Positions 17,611 to 26,934 of a stretch of 56,176 nucleotides of DNA are shown piece after piece. The stretch comes from Streptomyces viridosporus (GTDB taxonomy: Bacteria; Actinomycetota; Actinomycetes; Streptomycetales; Streptomycetaceae). The first letter of the stretch is position 1; every line of letters starts with the position of its first letter. Made by a program: the position numbers and the translations under genes. The notes under the pieces were generated by a model. It searched no databases and was not told the origin of the DNA. It was given only the letters and a program-made list of their open reading frames with translations. The stretch covers positions 1 through 56,176 of the forward strand of contig NZ_MSGP01000235.1 of NCBI RefSeq assembly GCF_002078235.1, given 5' to 3'.

Positions 17611-18128
17611 CGTCCTTCTCTCCAGGGGAAACGTCCGGCGGGCGGCAGGGGTGCCCGTACCGTCCGCCGGTGCGCGCCGGTCCCACAGCCTTCCGGCCCC
17701 GACCAGCGTGCCGAACGGCGGCCCGAGGGCGCCCCGCGGCGCGCCCTCACACCCACATCTGCCATGGCTTCCGATCGCCCTCACGTCGGAGAGATCGCTC
17801 CGGTGCGGGCCCCCGGGGGACACGGGCGTCACCCGATCGGAGGGGGCTCTGGGGGAGGCACCCGGCGGTGCCGGGCGAACCCTTGACGGACATCGCCCGG
17901 GGCCGCAGCCAGCACCCGGGCGCCCGGCCCTGCTTCCGCGGCATCGAGCAACTGCGGTGCCGGACGGGCGCACAGTGGGGCGAAACTTCCGGCACAGGCG
18001 GCACCCTGGCCCGCCCGTACCAGTCGCTCGCTCTCGCCGAAGCCCACTCGGGTGGCTCCGCCGCGGGTGCTTCGGCGCGCGGTCGGCACCTGCCGGAGCG
18101 AGCAACGGGTGTCCAGCAGAATGACTCC
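17611..18128. other. Intergenic stretch with small hairpins
   Basis: About 520 bases between divergent genes. It holds an 8-bp hairpin (GAGGGCGC at 17725-17732, GCGCCCTC at 17741-17748) and a short CCCGGC-GGT-GCCGGG repeat near 17860. No gene is seen. Confidence 0.4.
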
Positions 18129-18671
18129 ATGGCCTCCCCTTCCAGAACCCGCACCGGTGCCGACGGCGATCCGATACGGATACGTCTCGCGGCGGCAGCG
18201 GCCGCGTTGGTGATCGTCGGCATGGGGCTGGGTCTCCGGGCGACCACAGGGGGAGGGGTGGCCAAGTACGGCGGGGACGCTTTGTACACGCTCCTGTTGT
18301 TCGCCCTCGTCATTCTGGTGGCGCCGAGGTCGACACCGCTGAAGGCCGGTGGAGTCGCCCTGGCCGTGAGCTGGGGCGTCGAGTTCTTGCAGCTCAGTGA
18401 CCTGCCGGCGGAGCTCTCCCGGCACAGTACGGCCGCCCGCTTGGTCCTCGGCTCCACCTTCGGCGCACCGGACCTGTTCTGGTATGCGGTCGGCGCGGTG
18501 GTCGGCTGGCTCGCCGTGCGCCTGGCGCACGGCGCAAAAACGCGGTGCGCCGCGGCCCGGGGAGGTTCCGCGTCATCACTGCCCGGTGGGTCCGGGCAGG
18601 ACCGGCTCCCCAGGCCGTGCGGCGCCCGGGACGGTGCCGCCACGGCGGACCAGCGCCGCCAGGGACAGTGA
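18129..18671 (+). CDS. DUF2809-like small membrane protein
   Basis: A 180-residue protein with four hydrophobic helices (LAAAAAALVIVGMGLGL, GDALYTLLLFALVILVA, GGVALAVSWGVEFLQL, DLFWYAVGAVVGWLAVRL). The KYGGDALYTLL, SWGVEFLQLS and DLFWYAVG patterns are those of DUF2809. Function unknown. The ribosome binding site before ATG 18129 is weak. The C-terminal ~32 codons, after the last helix, lie antisense to the end of the DoxX gene. This tail is Gly/Ala/Arg-rich and may be an extension caused by loss of an earlier stop. Confidence 0.75.
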   Translation: MASPSRTRTGADGDPIRIRLAAAAAALVIVGMGLGLRATTGGGVAKYGGDALYTLLLFALVILVAPRSTPLKAGGVALAVSWGVEFLQLSDLPAELSRHSTAARLVLGSTFGAPDLFWYAVGAVVGWLAVRLAHGAKTRCAAARGGSASSLPGGSGQDRLPRPCGARDGAATADQRRQGQ

Positions 18672-19040
18672 ACCCGGACCGAAGAACACCAGCAGCAGGA
18701 AGCCCCAGCAGAACAACGCCGGGGACAGACCGCCGTTCTGCAGCGGGAAGAGACCGTCCTTCTGGTGTTCGGTGAAGTAGGCGAAGGCCATGATTCCCGA
18801 GCTGAGGAACGCCGCGCTGCGCGTCGCCACGCCGAGGAGGACGAGGACACCGGCGACCAACTCGATCACCCCGGCGTACCAGAACGGCCAGTCGCCCACG
18901 GGGCTGGCCTTCCGGCCCAGTAGCCCGAAGACGGTGGCGGCGCCCTCGCTGGTGAACAGCAGGCCCAGGACGATACGGAACAGGCCCAGGACCAGAGGCT
19001 GGTGCCTCGTCAGCCGGTCGTTCAGGCGCGTGGTGCTCAT
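18576..19040 (-). CDS. DoxX-family membrane protein
   Basis: A 154-residue four-helix protein of the DoxX family: LGLFRIVLGLLFTSEGAATVFG, FWYAGVIELVAGVLVLLG, FLSSGIMAFAYFTEHQ and a last helix ALFCWGFLLLVFFG. DoxX proteins are linked to quinone/thiosulfate redox or redox-complex assembly; the exact role here is unknown. ATG 19040 follows AGGAGACCG. The last 96 bases overlap the 3' end of the convergent DUF2809-like gene, so antisense transcripts through both ends are likely. Confidence 0.9.
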   Translation of the reverse strand: MSTTRLNDRLTRHQPLVLGLFRIVLGLLFTSEGAATVFGLLGRKASPVGDWPFWYAGVIELVAGVLVLLGVATRSAAFLSSGIMAFAYFTEHQKDGLFPLQNGGLSPALFCWGFLLLVFFGPGSLSLAALVRRGGTVPGAARPGEPVLPGPTGQ

Positions 19041-19478
19041 CGGTGCGGTCTCCTCGGATCGGTGAGTGTCTTCCCGCACTTGGTACGTGCTCGCGCCGTG
19101 GTCGGCTCAGCGGAAGTCCCTGCCCGCAGTGGGAAATTCACCGACGGGGAAAGACCGGCGACGGCTTCGGCGCTGATGCCCGGAGGGGACGTGGGGGGTG
19201 CCTCCGGGAGCCGTCCACGAGTTCGCCGGGCTCGTGCTCGTGACCGAGACCTGGATGACCCACGACGGCGCGGCCGTCCCCGTGTGGTCCGAGGTGGGGC
19301 CGGAGACCCTTCGGGCGAGGATCGACACGAAGACACCGTGCCGATCGACGAGGCATTCGCCATCGTGGAGCACATGGCCGGCACGGGACCGTGGCCCGCG
19401 GGCGCGCGCCGGGTGAGCGATCGCTGAAACAGCGGGCTGTCGCGGGTCCGTCCGGGGAAGGCCGTTGGGGACACCCGG
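19041..19478. other. Intergenic stretch with possible coding scraps
   Basis: About 440 bases. On the plus strand, 19216-19315 reads HEFAGLVLVTETWMTHDGAA and on; then in another frame 19338-19427 reads IDEAFAIVEHMAGTGPWP before a stop. This could be a small gene split by a frameshift, family unknown. Otherwise nothing is seen. Confidence 0.25.
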
Positions 19479-20471
19479 TCACAGCCAGCCGGAACGCTGT
19501 GCCTGCAGGGCCATCTGGAAACGGTTCGCCGCGCCGAGACGGGCCATCAGGATCTGGAGGCGGCGGAACAACGTACGGCGGCTGATGCCCAGTTCGCGGG
19601 CGATGATGTCGTCCGTCGCGCCGCCGGCGAGGAGGCGCAGCAGGCGACGGTCGGCGGGTGGGAGCCCGGCGGAGCGAGTGGTGCGGCCGTGGAGGGGGAG
19701 GGCGTTCTGCCATGCCTGCTCGAACAGGGCGGTGAGCGCGGAGAGCAGGCCGCAGGGCTGCACCACCAGCATGGTGTTGTGCACGTCCGCTTCCTTGATC
19801 GACAACGACACCAGCGCGTACGCCTCATCGATGATCAAGAGCTTGACCGGCACCGACGGCAGCACCCTCGCCTGCTCGCCCGCCTCGATGCAGGGTTCGA
19901 TGACGTCCTTCAGGTGGCCGGGATGCTCCAGGGACTCCCGTGAGTAGACGACGCGCTGCGTCACCCCGCGGGCCAGCGTCGCCAGGGCGTCGTCGGTGGC
20001 GCCGGCCAGAGGGACGTACGGCGGGGACTCGAACTGCCGGATCTGCTCGCGGGCGCTGGCCCACGCGTGGCGCATCCTCGGACCGACGGCTTCGCCGGTG
20101 ACGACCTCGACGATGTTGTCGTTGTACGCGGCGAGCCGCTCGCGCCGGAACGACTCGAACGCGCCTTTGACGGCGATGCGTGATTCCTCGAGTTCGGCCG
20201 CCCGGTGCCGGGCGAGGATCTCCAGGCCCGCGGCGGGCGGCACCGGGGCCACCACGTCCCCGTCCCCGGCTGCGGCGCTGGCCAGTCCGGCGTCGGCCAG
20301 TTCGCCGTACGCCGCGGCGAGCTCGGCCCCGCCCAGCCCGGCCGCCGCGCCGATCGCGCCGAGCGGAGCGGGGGCCAGCTCCAGCAGGGTCAGGTAGACC
20401 CGGCACGCCGTGTGATCGAGCCCCAGCATCCGGAGGGCCTCGCCGAGTTTCGAGTGCACCATGGGGCACAT
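19479..20471 (-). CDS. TrmB/LuxR-type transcriptional regulator
   Basis: A 330-residue regulator. The N-terminal ~70 residues resemble a TrmB winged helix (ALRMLGLDHTACRVYLTLLE). The middle is a ligand-sensing region (FESFRRERLAAYN, VVYSRESLEHP, LLIIDEAYALVSL). The C-terminus is a LuxR-like helix-turn-helix (LLRLLAGGATDDIIARELGI, then SRRTLFRRLQILMARLG). The recognition helix carries RRTLFRR instead of the usual VxxHL. Such proteins are common orphan regulators in Streptomyces. The start is uncertain: ATG 20471 has GGGA about 11 bases upstream, and ATG 20462 is in frame. It is divergent from the aminopeptidase gene with ~130 bases between them and may control it. Confidence 0.85.
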   Translation of the reverse strand: MCPMVHSKLGEALRMLGLDHTACRVYLTLLELAPAPLGAIGAAAGLGGAELAAAYGELADAGLASAAAGDGDVVAPVPPAAGLEILARHRAAELEESRIAVKGAFESFRRERLAAYNDNIVEVVTGEAVGPRMRHAWASAREQIRQFESPPYVPLAGATDDALATLARGVTQRVVYSRESLEHPGHLKDVIEPCIEAGEQARVLPSVPVKLLIIDEAYALVSLSIKEADVHNTMLVVQPCGLLSALTALFEQAWQNALPLHGRTTRSAGLPPADRRLLRLLAGGATDDIIARELGISRRTLFRRLQILMARLGAANRFQMALQAQRSGWL

Positions 20472-20604
20472 TATCGACGTTTCCCATCGGACCCTGTGGC
20501 CGATCTGTGCCACTGGCACTCTTCGGCCCCGGCGCCCGCCGTGCGGCGGTACCGTCCGGAAGCCGCCACGGACCGGCGGTGCCGAAGAACCTCATGGAAG
20601 CCCC

Positions 20605-22047
20605 ATGGGATCCCAACGGAAGAAGGTGCACGGCGTGGCGAACCGTCGGAAGAACGGCCTCTACCCGGAGATCTCCGCAGAGCTGTCCGCTCTGATGCGG
20701 ACGGGCTGGGCGGACACCGAACGACACGATCTCCAGCTCGCCGAGCAGGCCCCGTACGCGGCCCGCCGCCGCGCCGCGCTCTCCGCGCGGTTCCCCGGCG
20801 AACGCCTCGTGATCCCCTCGGGGAACCTCAAGGTCCGCTCGAACGACGACACCTACCCCTTCCGTCCGTACACGGGCTACGTGCACATGACCGGCGACCA
20901 AGTCCGGGACGGCGCACTCGTCCTAGAACCCCGCGCGGACGGTGGCCACGACGCCTACTGCTACCAGTTGCCGCGGGACAGCAGGGAGGACGACGAGTTC
21001 TGGACGGGCGCCCACGCCGAGCTGTGGACGGGCCGGCGCCGCTCACTCGCCGAATCGGAGCGCGTACTCGGCCTGCCGTGCCGCGACGTCCGCACCGCGG
21101 CTGCCGACCTGGCCGCCACCTCCGGCCCGCCGACCCGGATCGTCCGCGGGATCGACCCCTCCCTCGAGGCCGCCGTCACCACCCACCCGGAGCGGGACGC
21201 CGAACTGGAAGAAGCGCTCAGCGATCTCCGCCTCGTCAAGGACTCCTGGGAGCTCGGGGAACTGCGCAAGGCGGTGGACTCCACCGTGCGCGGCTTCACC
21301 GACGTCGTCAGGGAACTCTCCCGGGCGATCGCGTCGTCGGAGCGGTGGATCGAGGGCACCTTCTTCCGCCGGGCACGCCTCGAGGGCAACGCGGTGGGCT
21401 ACGGCTCGATCTGCGCCGCCGGTGAGCACGCCACGATCATGCACTGGACGGACAACGACGGCCCGGTGCGCCCGGGAGACCTGCTGCTGCTCGACGCCGG
21501 CGTGGAGACGCACTCCCTCTACACCGCCGACGTCACCCGCACGCTGCCGATCAGCGGCACCTTCACGCCCCTGCAGCGCGAGATCTACGCGGCGGTGTAC
21601 GAGGCCCAGGAGGCCGGCATGGCGGCGGTCAAGCCGGGCGCCCCGTACCGGGACTTCCATGAGGCGGCCCAGCGACACCTGACGGCGCGGCTGGTCGAAT
21701 GGGGCTTCATCGAGGGCCCCGTCGACCGCGCGTACGAACTCGGCCTGCAGCGCCGCTTCACCATGGCCGGCACCGGTCACATGCTGGGTCTGGACGTCCA
21801 CGACTGTGCGCAGGCCCGCACGGAGGACTACGTCGACGGTGTGCTGGAGCCGGGCATGTGCCTGACCGTCGAACCGGGCCTGTACTTCCAGGCGGACGAC
21901 CTGACGGTGCCCGAGGAGTGGCGCGGCATCGGCGTCCGGATCGAGGACGACCTGGTGGTCACCGAGAACGGCCACGAGAACCTGTCGGCGGGCCTGCCAC
22001 GCGCCGCGGACGAGGTCGAGGCATGGATGGCGCGCTTCGCGGGCTGA
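20605..22047 (+). CDS. pepP: Xaa-Pro aminopeptidase (aminopeptidase P)
   Basis: About 480 residues. The N-terminal creatinase-like domain contains RFPGERLVIPSGNLKVRSND and DTYPFRPYTGYVHMTG. The C-terminal pita-bread metallopeptidase domain holds the five metal ligands: two Asp in LLLLDAGVETHSLYTADVTR, His in AGTGHMLGLDVHD, Glu in CLTVEPGLYF and Glu in GVRIEDDLVVT. It removes N-terminal residues preceding proline and uses Mn. Start choice is open: ATG 20605 has GGAAG close by, and GTG 20635 has a better GGAAGAAGG eight bases upstream and gives MANRRKNGLYP. There is no signal peptide, so it is cytoplasmic. Confidence 0.95.
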   Translation: MGSQRKKVHGVANRRKNGLYPEISAELSALMRTGWADTERHDLQLAEQAPYAARRRAALSARFPGERLVIPSGNLKVRSNDDTYPFRPYTGYVHMTGDQVRDGALVLEPRADGGHDAYCYQLPRDSREDDEFWTGAHAELWTGRRRSLAESERVLGLPCRDVRTAAADLAATSGPPTRIVRGIDPSLEAAVTTHPERDAELEEALSDLRLVKDSWELGELRKAVDSTVRGFTDVVRELSRAIASSERWIEGTFFRRARLEGNAVGYGSICAAGEHATIMHWTDNDGPVRPGDLLLLDAGVETHSLYTADVTRTLPISGTFTPLQREIYAAVYEAQEAGMAAVKPGAPYRDFHEAAQRHLTARLVEWGFIEGPVDRAYELGLQRRFTMAGTGHMLGLDVHDCAQARTEDYVDGVLEPGMCLTVEPGLYFQADDLTVPEEWRGIGVRIEDDLVVTENGHENLSAGLPRAADEVEAWMARFAG

Positions 22048-22089
22048 GGGCCATGAGGACGGCGGCTTCTCCGGGTCCTCCGGGTCGAT

Positions 22090-22359
22090 TCACCGGACGC
22101 GACGGTCGAATGCGATCCGGAGGACGGTGTCGCGCAGGCCGGCCGACAGTCCCGTGTCCTGAGCGATCTCCCTCCTCCGGGTGCCAACTCGACGCCGGTC
22201 TTGAATGTCGAGCGGTCGGTTCGTAGCGGGGGTGAGGCGGCCCTCGACGGCGTGGAGGACGAGCCGGCCTTCCGGAGTGAGGGTGTCCAGGTTCTCGTGC
22301 GGCAAGCTGAAGCCGACGCCGCGCTCACGCAGTTCGCTGACGATGACGAAGCCCGCCAC
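22090..22359 (-). pseudogene. Serine resolvase fragment
   Basis: The minus strand reads SELRERGVGF, then HENLDTLTPEGRLVLHAVEG. This matches the conserved stretch of Tn3-type serine resolvases (ELRERGVGFRSLHENLDTTTPGGRLVFH). The catalytic Ser region, normally ~80 residues earlier, is absent, and downstream text is unrelated. It is a relic of a transposon or invertase gene lying between pepP and the kinase. Confidence 0.7.
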
Positions 22360-22416
22360 GCCCAGGCCGTGACCACCCGAGGTTCGACGAAGGCGGCCGG
22401 CATCCCGCTCGCACCG

Positions 22417-23949
22417 TCAGCGTTCCGTGGCCGTCTTCTCGGCTTCCTCCTGCCGCGCCTTGTTCTTGGCCTTTTCCGTCTTCTTGACCTGGCCGGGCGG
22501 TCGGTGCGGGGTCTCGGTCGCTGTGCCGTCCGGCGTTGCTGCCACGGACGTGTCCGTGTCGCTCGGTGTGGCTCGTGCCGTTTTGGTTGCAGAGCCGGGT
22601 GTGTCGGTGTCGACGGCGGATTTGTGGCCCGGGCCGTGGGGAGTGGGGCCGACGCTCTGTCCGGGCGCGTCGTCGGGGAGTGTGCCGACAGAGGGACTGT
22701 GGTCAGGGGACGGTGTTGTCGCAGGAGCCGTGGCCGCCTCCTCCTGCCCTGCGCCGCCAGGAGAATCCGGCTTTCCGGCGGGGGCACTCGTGGCCCTGGC
22801 CGTGCTTCGGTCATCGACCTTCTGCCCTGCGCTGTCAGAAGGATCCGGCTTTCCAGTGGGGGTACTCGTGGCCCTGGCCGCGCTTCGGTCATCGCTTGGT
22901 GGGGCAGAGGCGTCGGTGATGGCGAAGGCGGTTGCCATGACAGCGGCGACCGCAACGGTCGCGCCGGCCACAAGGGTGCGCCCACGCGCGGGCATGGCGC
23001 GGGGGGCAGTCTGATCCCTGTCGGGCAGCGGATTCATGTGCGTGCGGTCGGCCGTCCGCGACGGTCCGTGGCTGGCGACGAGGCTCGTGGCGTGCGCCGA
23101 CGGACCGGCTTCAAGATGTGCTGTCTCGGCCAACGCCGCCAGTGTGCGGGCGCAATCGCGGGCTGTTGGACGGTTCTGCTCGTCCAGGGCTGTCATATCC
23201 CGCAGCAGGGAGGCCAGTTGTTCCGGCAGGCACTGGGGCAGGACGGGTTGGCGGTGCAGTCGTGCGATGGCGGCTTCGAGGGGGCCACCGTCGTACTCGA
23301 GCCTGCCCGTGAGGCATTCGAGGAGCACCAGGCCGAGAGCGTACACGTCGGCCGGCCGTCCGACGGACTGGCCGAGGACCTGCTCGGGGGAGAGGTAGGC
23401 GGCGGTGCCGATGAGCGTACCGGTGGCGGTGCGGGTGGTGGCATCCAGCAGTCGGGAGATGCCGAAGTCGGTCAGGTAGGGACGGTGGGAAGCGTCCAGG
23501 AGGATGTTGGACGGTTTGACGTCTCGGTGGACGATCCCTGCTTCGTGTGCGTGAGCCAGTGCGTGGGCCAGGTCGACGCCGAGTGCGGCAGTCGCTTCGG
23601 GTGACAGCGGGCCCTCGGAGATGCGGTTCTTCAGAGTGTCGCCTTCGATCAGTTGCATGACCAGGAAGACACGTCCGTCGTGCTGCCCGGCGTCATAGGC
23701 GGTGACGAGTCCGGGGTGGTGCAACCGGGCCAGGATCACTGCTTCGCTGTGCGAGTTCTCCTCGATGTCGATGCCGGTATCGGGTCGAAAGACCTTGACC
23801 GCCACCGGTCGCCTCAATCGCAGATCGAAACCTCGATAGACGTCCGCGGCGCCACCCGAACCAAGGAGATCGTCCAGACGGTACCGGCCGCTCAGTATCT
23901 CGGCCGAACACCGGGAAGCCATGGCCCGAGCCGATTCACGAAGCCTCAT
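22417..23949 (-). CDS. Receptor-like Ser/Thr protein kinase
   Basis: A 510-residue Hanks-type kinase. The glycine loop is GSGGAADVYRGF (30-41), the ATP Lys K52 in PVAVKVF, the alpha-C Glu near 69, the catalytic loop HRDVKPSN (141-148) and DFG (161-163); activation-segment SPEQ follows. A single membrane helix near residues 330-350 (TLVAGATVAVAAVMATAFAI) is followed by ~160 extracytoplasmic residues rich in Pro, Thr, Ser and Asp. There are no PASTA repeats. Two near-identical 26-residue units (DDRSAARATS.. and DDRSTARATS..) stand next to the membrane. The C-terminus is Lys/Glu-rich. ATG 23949 has GGGAGAGGGA upstream; ATG at residue 10 is an alternative. Its substrate and ligand are unknown. 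Confidence 0.92.
   Translation of the reverse strand: MRLRESARAMASRCSAEILSGRYRLDDLLGSGGAADVYRGFDLRLRRPVAVKVFRPDTGIDIEENSHSEAVILARLHHPGLVTAYDAGQHDGRVFLVMQLIEGDTLKNRISEGPLSPEATAALGVDLAHALAHAHEAGIVHRDVKPSNILLDASHRPYLTDFGISRLLDATTRTATGTLIGTAAYLSPEQVLGQSVGRPADVYALGLVLLECLTGRLEYDGGPLEAAIARLHRQPVLPQCLPEQLASLLRDMTALDEQNRPTARDCARTLAALAETAHLEAGPSAHATSLVASHGPSRTADRTHMNPLPDRDQTAPRAMPARGRTLVAGATVAVAAVMATAFAITDASAPPSDDRSAARATSTPTGKPDPSDSAGQKVDDRSTARATSAPAGKPDSPGGAGQEEAATAPATTPSPDHSPSVGTLPDDAPGQSVGPTPHGPGHKSAVDTDTPGSATKTARATPSDTDTSVAATPDGTATETPHRPPGQVKKTEKAKNKARQEEAEKTATER
22741..22896. repeat. Tandem 78-bp duplication inside kinase gene
   Basis: Positions 22741-22818 and 22819-22896 are two adjacent 78-base units of high identity (for example TGGCCCTGGCC followed by TTCGGTCATCG in both). 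They keep the reading frame and encode the two 26-residue repeats of the extracytoplasmic linker. Confidence 0.85.
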
Positions 23950-24552
23950 TCCCTCTCCCACTGCATCGAGGTGCGAATGCTCCTGGCGAGCCGTGGTCGA
24001 CGCGCCACCGGACGCAGGTACCCATGAAGAGCTGCAATACCCCCGGTACAGCACCGCGACGGCACACCGCGAGGCTAAACCGGCGCCCGCCGGGCCCCGC
24101 CGACGTGCCGGCTTCCCGAACACGACGATGCCCTCGCACCCGGGACGGCCGGGCGCCGACCCGCCCCGCCAAGGCGAGGCCGACCGCAGCTGGAGCAGGA
24201 CGCAGCCGCTCCGTTCGCTGAACGGGACGGCAGGTCAGGCCCGGTACCTGCTCGACGCGGGTACGTCGCTCGCACTCGGCGTTCCGACAGGTGGACCGAC
24301 GGATCCGCAGCCGGAGGACAACGCTTCGCCCGGCGCTGGGCACATCAGCGGGGAAGAGCAGGTAGGAGCAGTGAACCCGGCTGGACCAGATGCCACACCC
24401 CGGGCAAACGGCGCTCGTCGGGGTGCACTGCGCGGCACCGCGCACTTTCGTGATGCCCGCGTCCACCGACGGCCACGGGTCGGAAGCCGGGTGAGGGAAC
24501 CCCCGTCCCGAGTCCACACGGATCGCCCCGCGCCGGGAATGAGAGCCGTGGG
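23950..24552. other. Intergenic stretch, nothing recognised
   Basis: About 600 bases upstream of the kinase and downstream of the fasciclin gene. Open frames continue upstream of the kinase start but carry no recognisable domain. No repeat or RNA gene is seen. Confidence 0.4.
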
Positions 24553-25131
24553 TCAGGACGGGGGCTGGAGGACCGTGTCGATGATGTAGATGGTGGCGTT
24601 CGCGGCCTTGATGTTGCCGCAGACGATGTTCGCCTCGTCGTTGACCTTGAAGTCGGTGCCCGAGCCCGACGTGGTCAGCTTGCTGCCCTCCACCGTCGTG
24701 AAGGAGCCCTTGGGGAGTTCGTTCGGGGTGATCTGCTGGTCCACGACGTGGTAGGTCAGCACCTTCTTCAACTGCTCCTGATTGCCGAGCAGCGAGTCGA
24801 GCTGCGACACGGTCACCTTCTGGAAGGCCTGGTTGTTGGGAGCGAAGATGGTGACGTCGGGTTTCCCGTCGAGGGTGCCGATCAGGTTCGCCCTGGCTGC
24901 GGCTGCGACCAGCTGGCTGAGTTGTGGGTAGGCGGCCGCGGCCTCTACGACCTTGTCCTTGGACGTGTCGGCCTTCTGGGAGATCGCCGAACAGCCGGGG
25001 CCGAACGTCCCCGACGGGCTGGGAGACGCATCCTGTGCGTGGCTCTGCGCCGCCAGACCTCCAAGCGCGAGCGGGATGGCGACCACAGCTGCCGCGGCGG
25101 CTTTTGCTGTACGCGTGCGGGTGAGCCTCAT
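24553..25131 (-). CDS. Secreted fasciclin (FAS1) domain protein
   Basis: A 192-residue exported protein. The signal peptide spans residues 1-32 (AAAAAVVAIPLALGGLAAQSHAQ). A single FAS1 domain follows at ~45-190, with the H1 and H2 landmarks VTIFAPNNQAFQKV and LKKVLTYHVV and the ending NATIYIIDTVLQPP. FAS1 domains mediate adhesion or bind hydrophobic ligands. Two Cys (in FGPGCSAIS and NIVCGN) may form a disulfide. There is no anchor after the domain. ATG 25131 has GGAGGAAGG upstream. Similar mycobacterial proteins are MPT70-like secreted antigens. Confidence 0.93.
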   Translation of the reverse strand: MRLTRTRTAKAAAAAVVAIPLALGGLAAQSHAQDASPSPSGTFGPGCSAISQKADTSKDKVVEAAAAYPQLSQLVAAAARANLIGTLDGKPDVTIFAPNNQAFQKVTVSQLDSLLGNQEQLKKVLTYHVVDQQITPNELPKGSFTTVEGSKLTTSGSGTDFKVNDEANIVCGNIKAANATIYIIDTVLQPPS

Positions 25132-25918
25132 CGCAACCTTCCTCCCGTGGAGGCGTGAACACTGCAGAGGTTTGAACCGCGGAAGCCTTCGTTTCCGCTG
25201 GGCGGGGTGGGGGCGGCTGCTGCGCCCGGCCTCGGGGCATCATCACCCGGCTACTCAGCGAGCGTAGCGACAGGTGCCGGTGACCGCATCTCGAAGCCGG
25301 GACGCGGTGAACGCCCCGCCCTGCTGGACCTCGGCCCACCGGGTTCGCCGTATCGACGCCTTCAGACACTGCAGCCGACGTCTGGGCGACCGCCCGCACG
25401 AGACGATCTAAACGTCCTGATTGATCCGGGTATTGGGGGTTCCGGGGCGTTGTCGAGTTGCCCATGAGCAGGATGGGTGATGGGGCATCAGGTCGAGGTG
25501 GTCCGCTCATTTCATGGTGGGCGGGGTTGGTCGGCGGTGTGCACAGTGACGGCATCGGTCTGCAGGCGGGTGGTGCCGGTGCCGGTGAGTGTCGCGCGCA
25601 GGGTGGGGTCGAGGAACTGGTGGAGCGCGCCTGGGCGTGGTGGTGGCGGTCGCGACGCCGGTGAGGGCACGGCTCAACAGCAGACAGCCCGGCGGCCGCG
25701 CGGTGCCCGACGCTCAGCCCCGAGCTCGGCGTCCGAACGGCAGCGCCCGCCTTGAGGGTGGGGGTGGGCGTTTGCCGGTTCACCGCCTCCGCTCGTCCGG
25801 ACGGCCACCCCGCCACTCGATCAGGGGGCCTTCCGGGGTCACGAGATGCCATACCCGCCCGGCGTGGCCATCATGGTCATCCAGGCTCCGGCCCGGCCGG
25901 CAGGGAAGGGTGATGACC
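25132..25918. other. Long intergenic stretch, nothing recognised
   Basis: About 790 bases between divergent genes. It holds the fasciclin promoter and, at its right end, the ribosome binding site GGGAAGGG of the DUF5996 gene. A TA-richer patch (GATCTAAACGTCCTGATTG) lies near 25407. I see no gene. Confidence 0.4.
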
Positions 25919-26878
25919 ATGGAGCTGTTCCCGCCGATCCCGCTCGCCGAGTGGCGCGACACCAAAGAGACGCTCCATCGCTTCGCGCAGATCGTCGGGA
26001 AGGTCCGTCTCGCCGCCAGCGCCCGGCGCAACCACTGGTGGAACGTCCCGTTCCACCTCACGGGGCGCGGCATCACGACTCGTCCGATGGGACAGGTCGA
26101 CGGCAACCCGATCTTCACGGTGGACTTCGACTTCGTCGCGCATCGGCTGGTTGTTTCGACTCTGGACGGCCGGGAGATCTCCCTCCCGCTCATCGGCCGG
26201 TCCGTGGCGTCCTTCCACGACGCGGTCATGGACTCGCTGGCCGCGCTGGGCATCCGGGTGCGGCTCGACGTGCCCAGGCCCTTCGACCTGCCCGACTCCG
26301 GTCGGCCGTTCGCCGAGGACGCCGAGCACGCGACTTACGACCCCTCGCAGGCCAACCGCTACTGGCGGGTGCTCAGCCAGGTGGCATCGGTGCTGGAGGA
26401 ATTCGCCGCGGGGTACTCGGGGAAGGTGAGCCCGGTGCACCACTTCTGGCACACCTTCGACATCGCGCACAGCCGGTTCTCCGATCGTCACATCGAGCAG
26501 CCCGAGCGGATCGACCCGGTCACCCGGGAGGCGTACTCCCGGGAGGTGATCAGCTTCGGCTTCTGGTTCGGAGACGACACCTTCCCCGAGCCCGCGTTCT
26601 ACTCCTACACCGCTCCGGAGCCGGCGCACCTGGCCGAGGAGCCGCTCCGGCCCGCGGCGGCACACTGGATGGCCCGGAACAACAGCCACTTGGCCGTACT
26701 GCGGTACGACGAGGTCCGCACCGAGGCCGACCCGCGTGCCACCGTGCTCGCCTTCTACGAAAGCGCCTACCGGGCCGGTGCCCGACGCGCCGGATGGGAG
26801 ACCGAGCCACTGGCGTGCCCGGGCGGGGTGACAGACCCGCAACTGCGGTCCCGCAGGCCCGATCCCGCTTCCGGCTGA
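25919..26878 (+). CDS. DUF5996-family protein
   Basis: A 319-residue soluble protein of the DUF5996 family, common and uncharacterised in actinobacteria. Recognisable family text includes FPPIPLAEWRDTKETLHRF, RRNHWWNVPFHLTGRGITTR, HHFWHTFDIAHSRFSDR and FGFWFGDDTFPEPAFYSYT. Conserved His/Trp clusters hint at a metal or cofactor site, but no function is known. ATG 25919 has GGAAGGG eight bases upstream. ATG 25913 lies only two bases from that site. It is convergent with the VOC gene. Confidence 0.88.
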   Translation: MELFPPIPLAEWRDTKETLHRFAQIVGKVRLAASARRNHWWNVPFHLTGRGITTRPMGQVDGNPIFTVDFDFVAHRLVVSTLDGREISLPLIGRSVASFHDAVMDSLAALGIRVRLDVPRPFDLPDSGRPFAEDAEHATYDPSQANRYWRVLSQVASVLEEFAAGYSGKVSPVHHFWHTFDIAHSRFSDRHIEQPERIDPVTREAYSREVISFGFWFGDDTFPEPAFYSYTAPEPAHLAEEPLRPAAAHWMARNNSHLAVLRYDEVRTEADPRATVLAFYESAYRAGARRAGWETEPLACPGGVTDPQLRSRRPDPASG

Positions 26879-26934
26879 GGTCCGGCAGCAGCCGCGAATC
26901 CCGCGCCTGCGTGGCCACCCGGGCGCCGCCCCGT

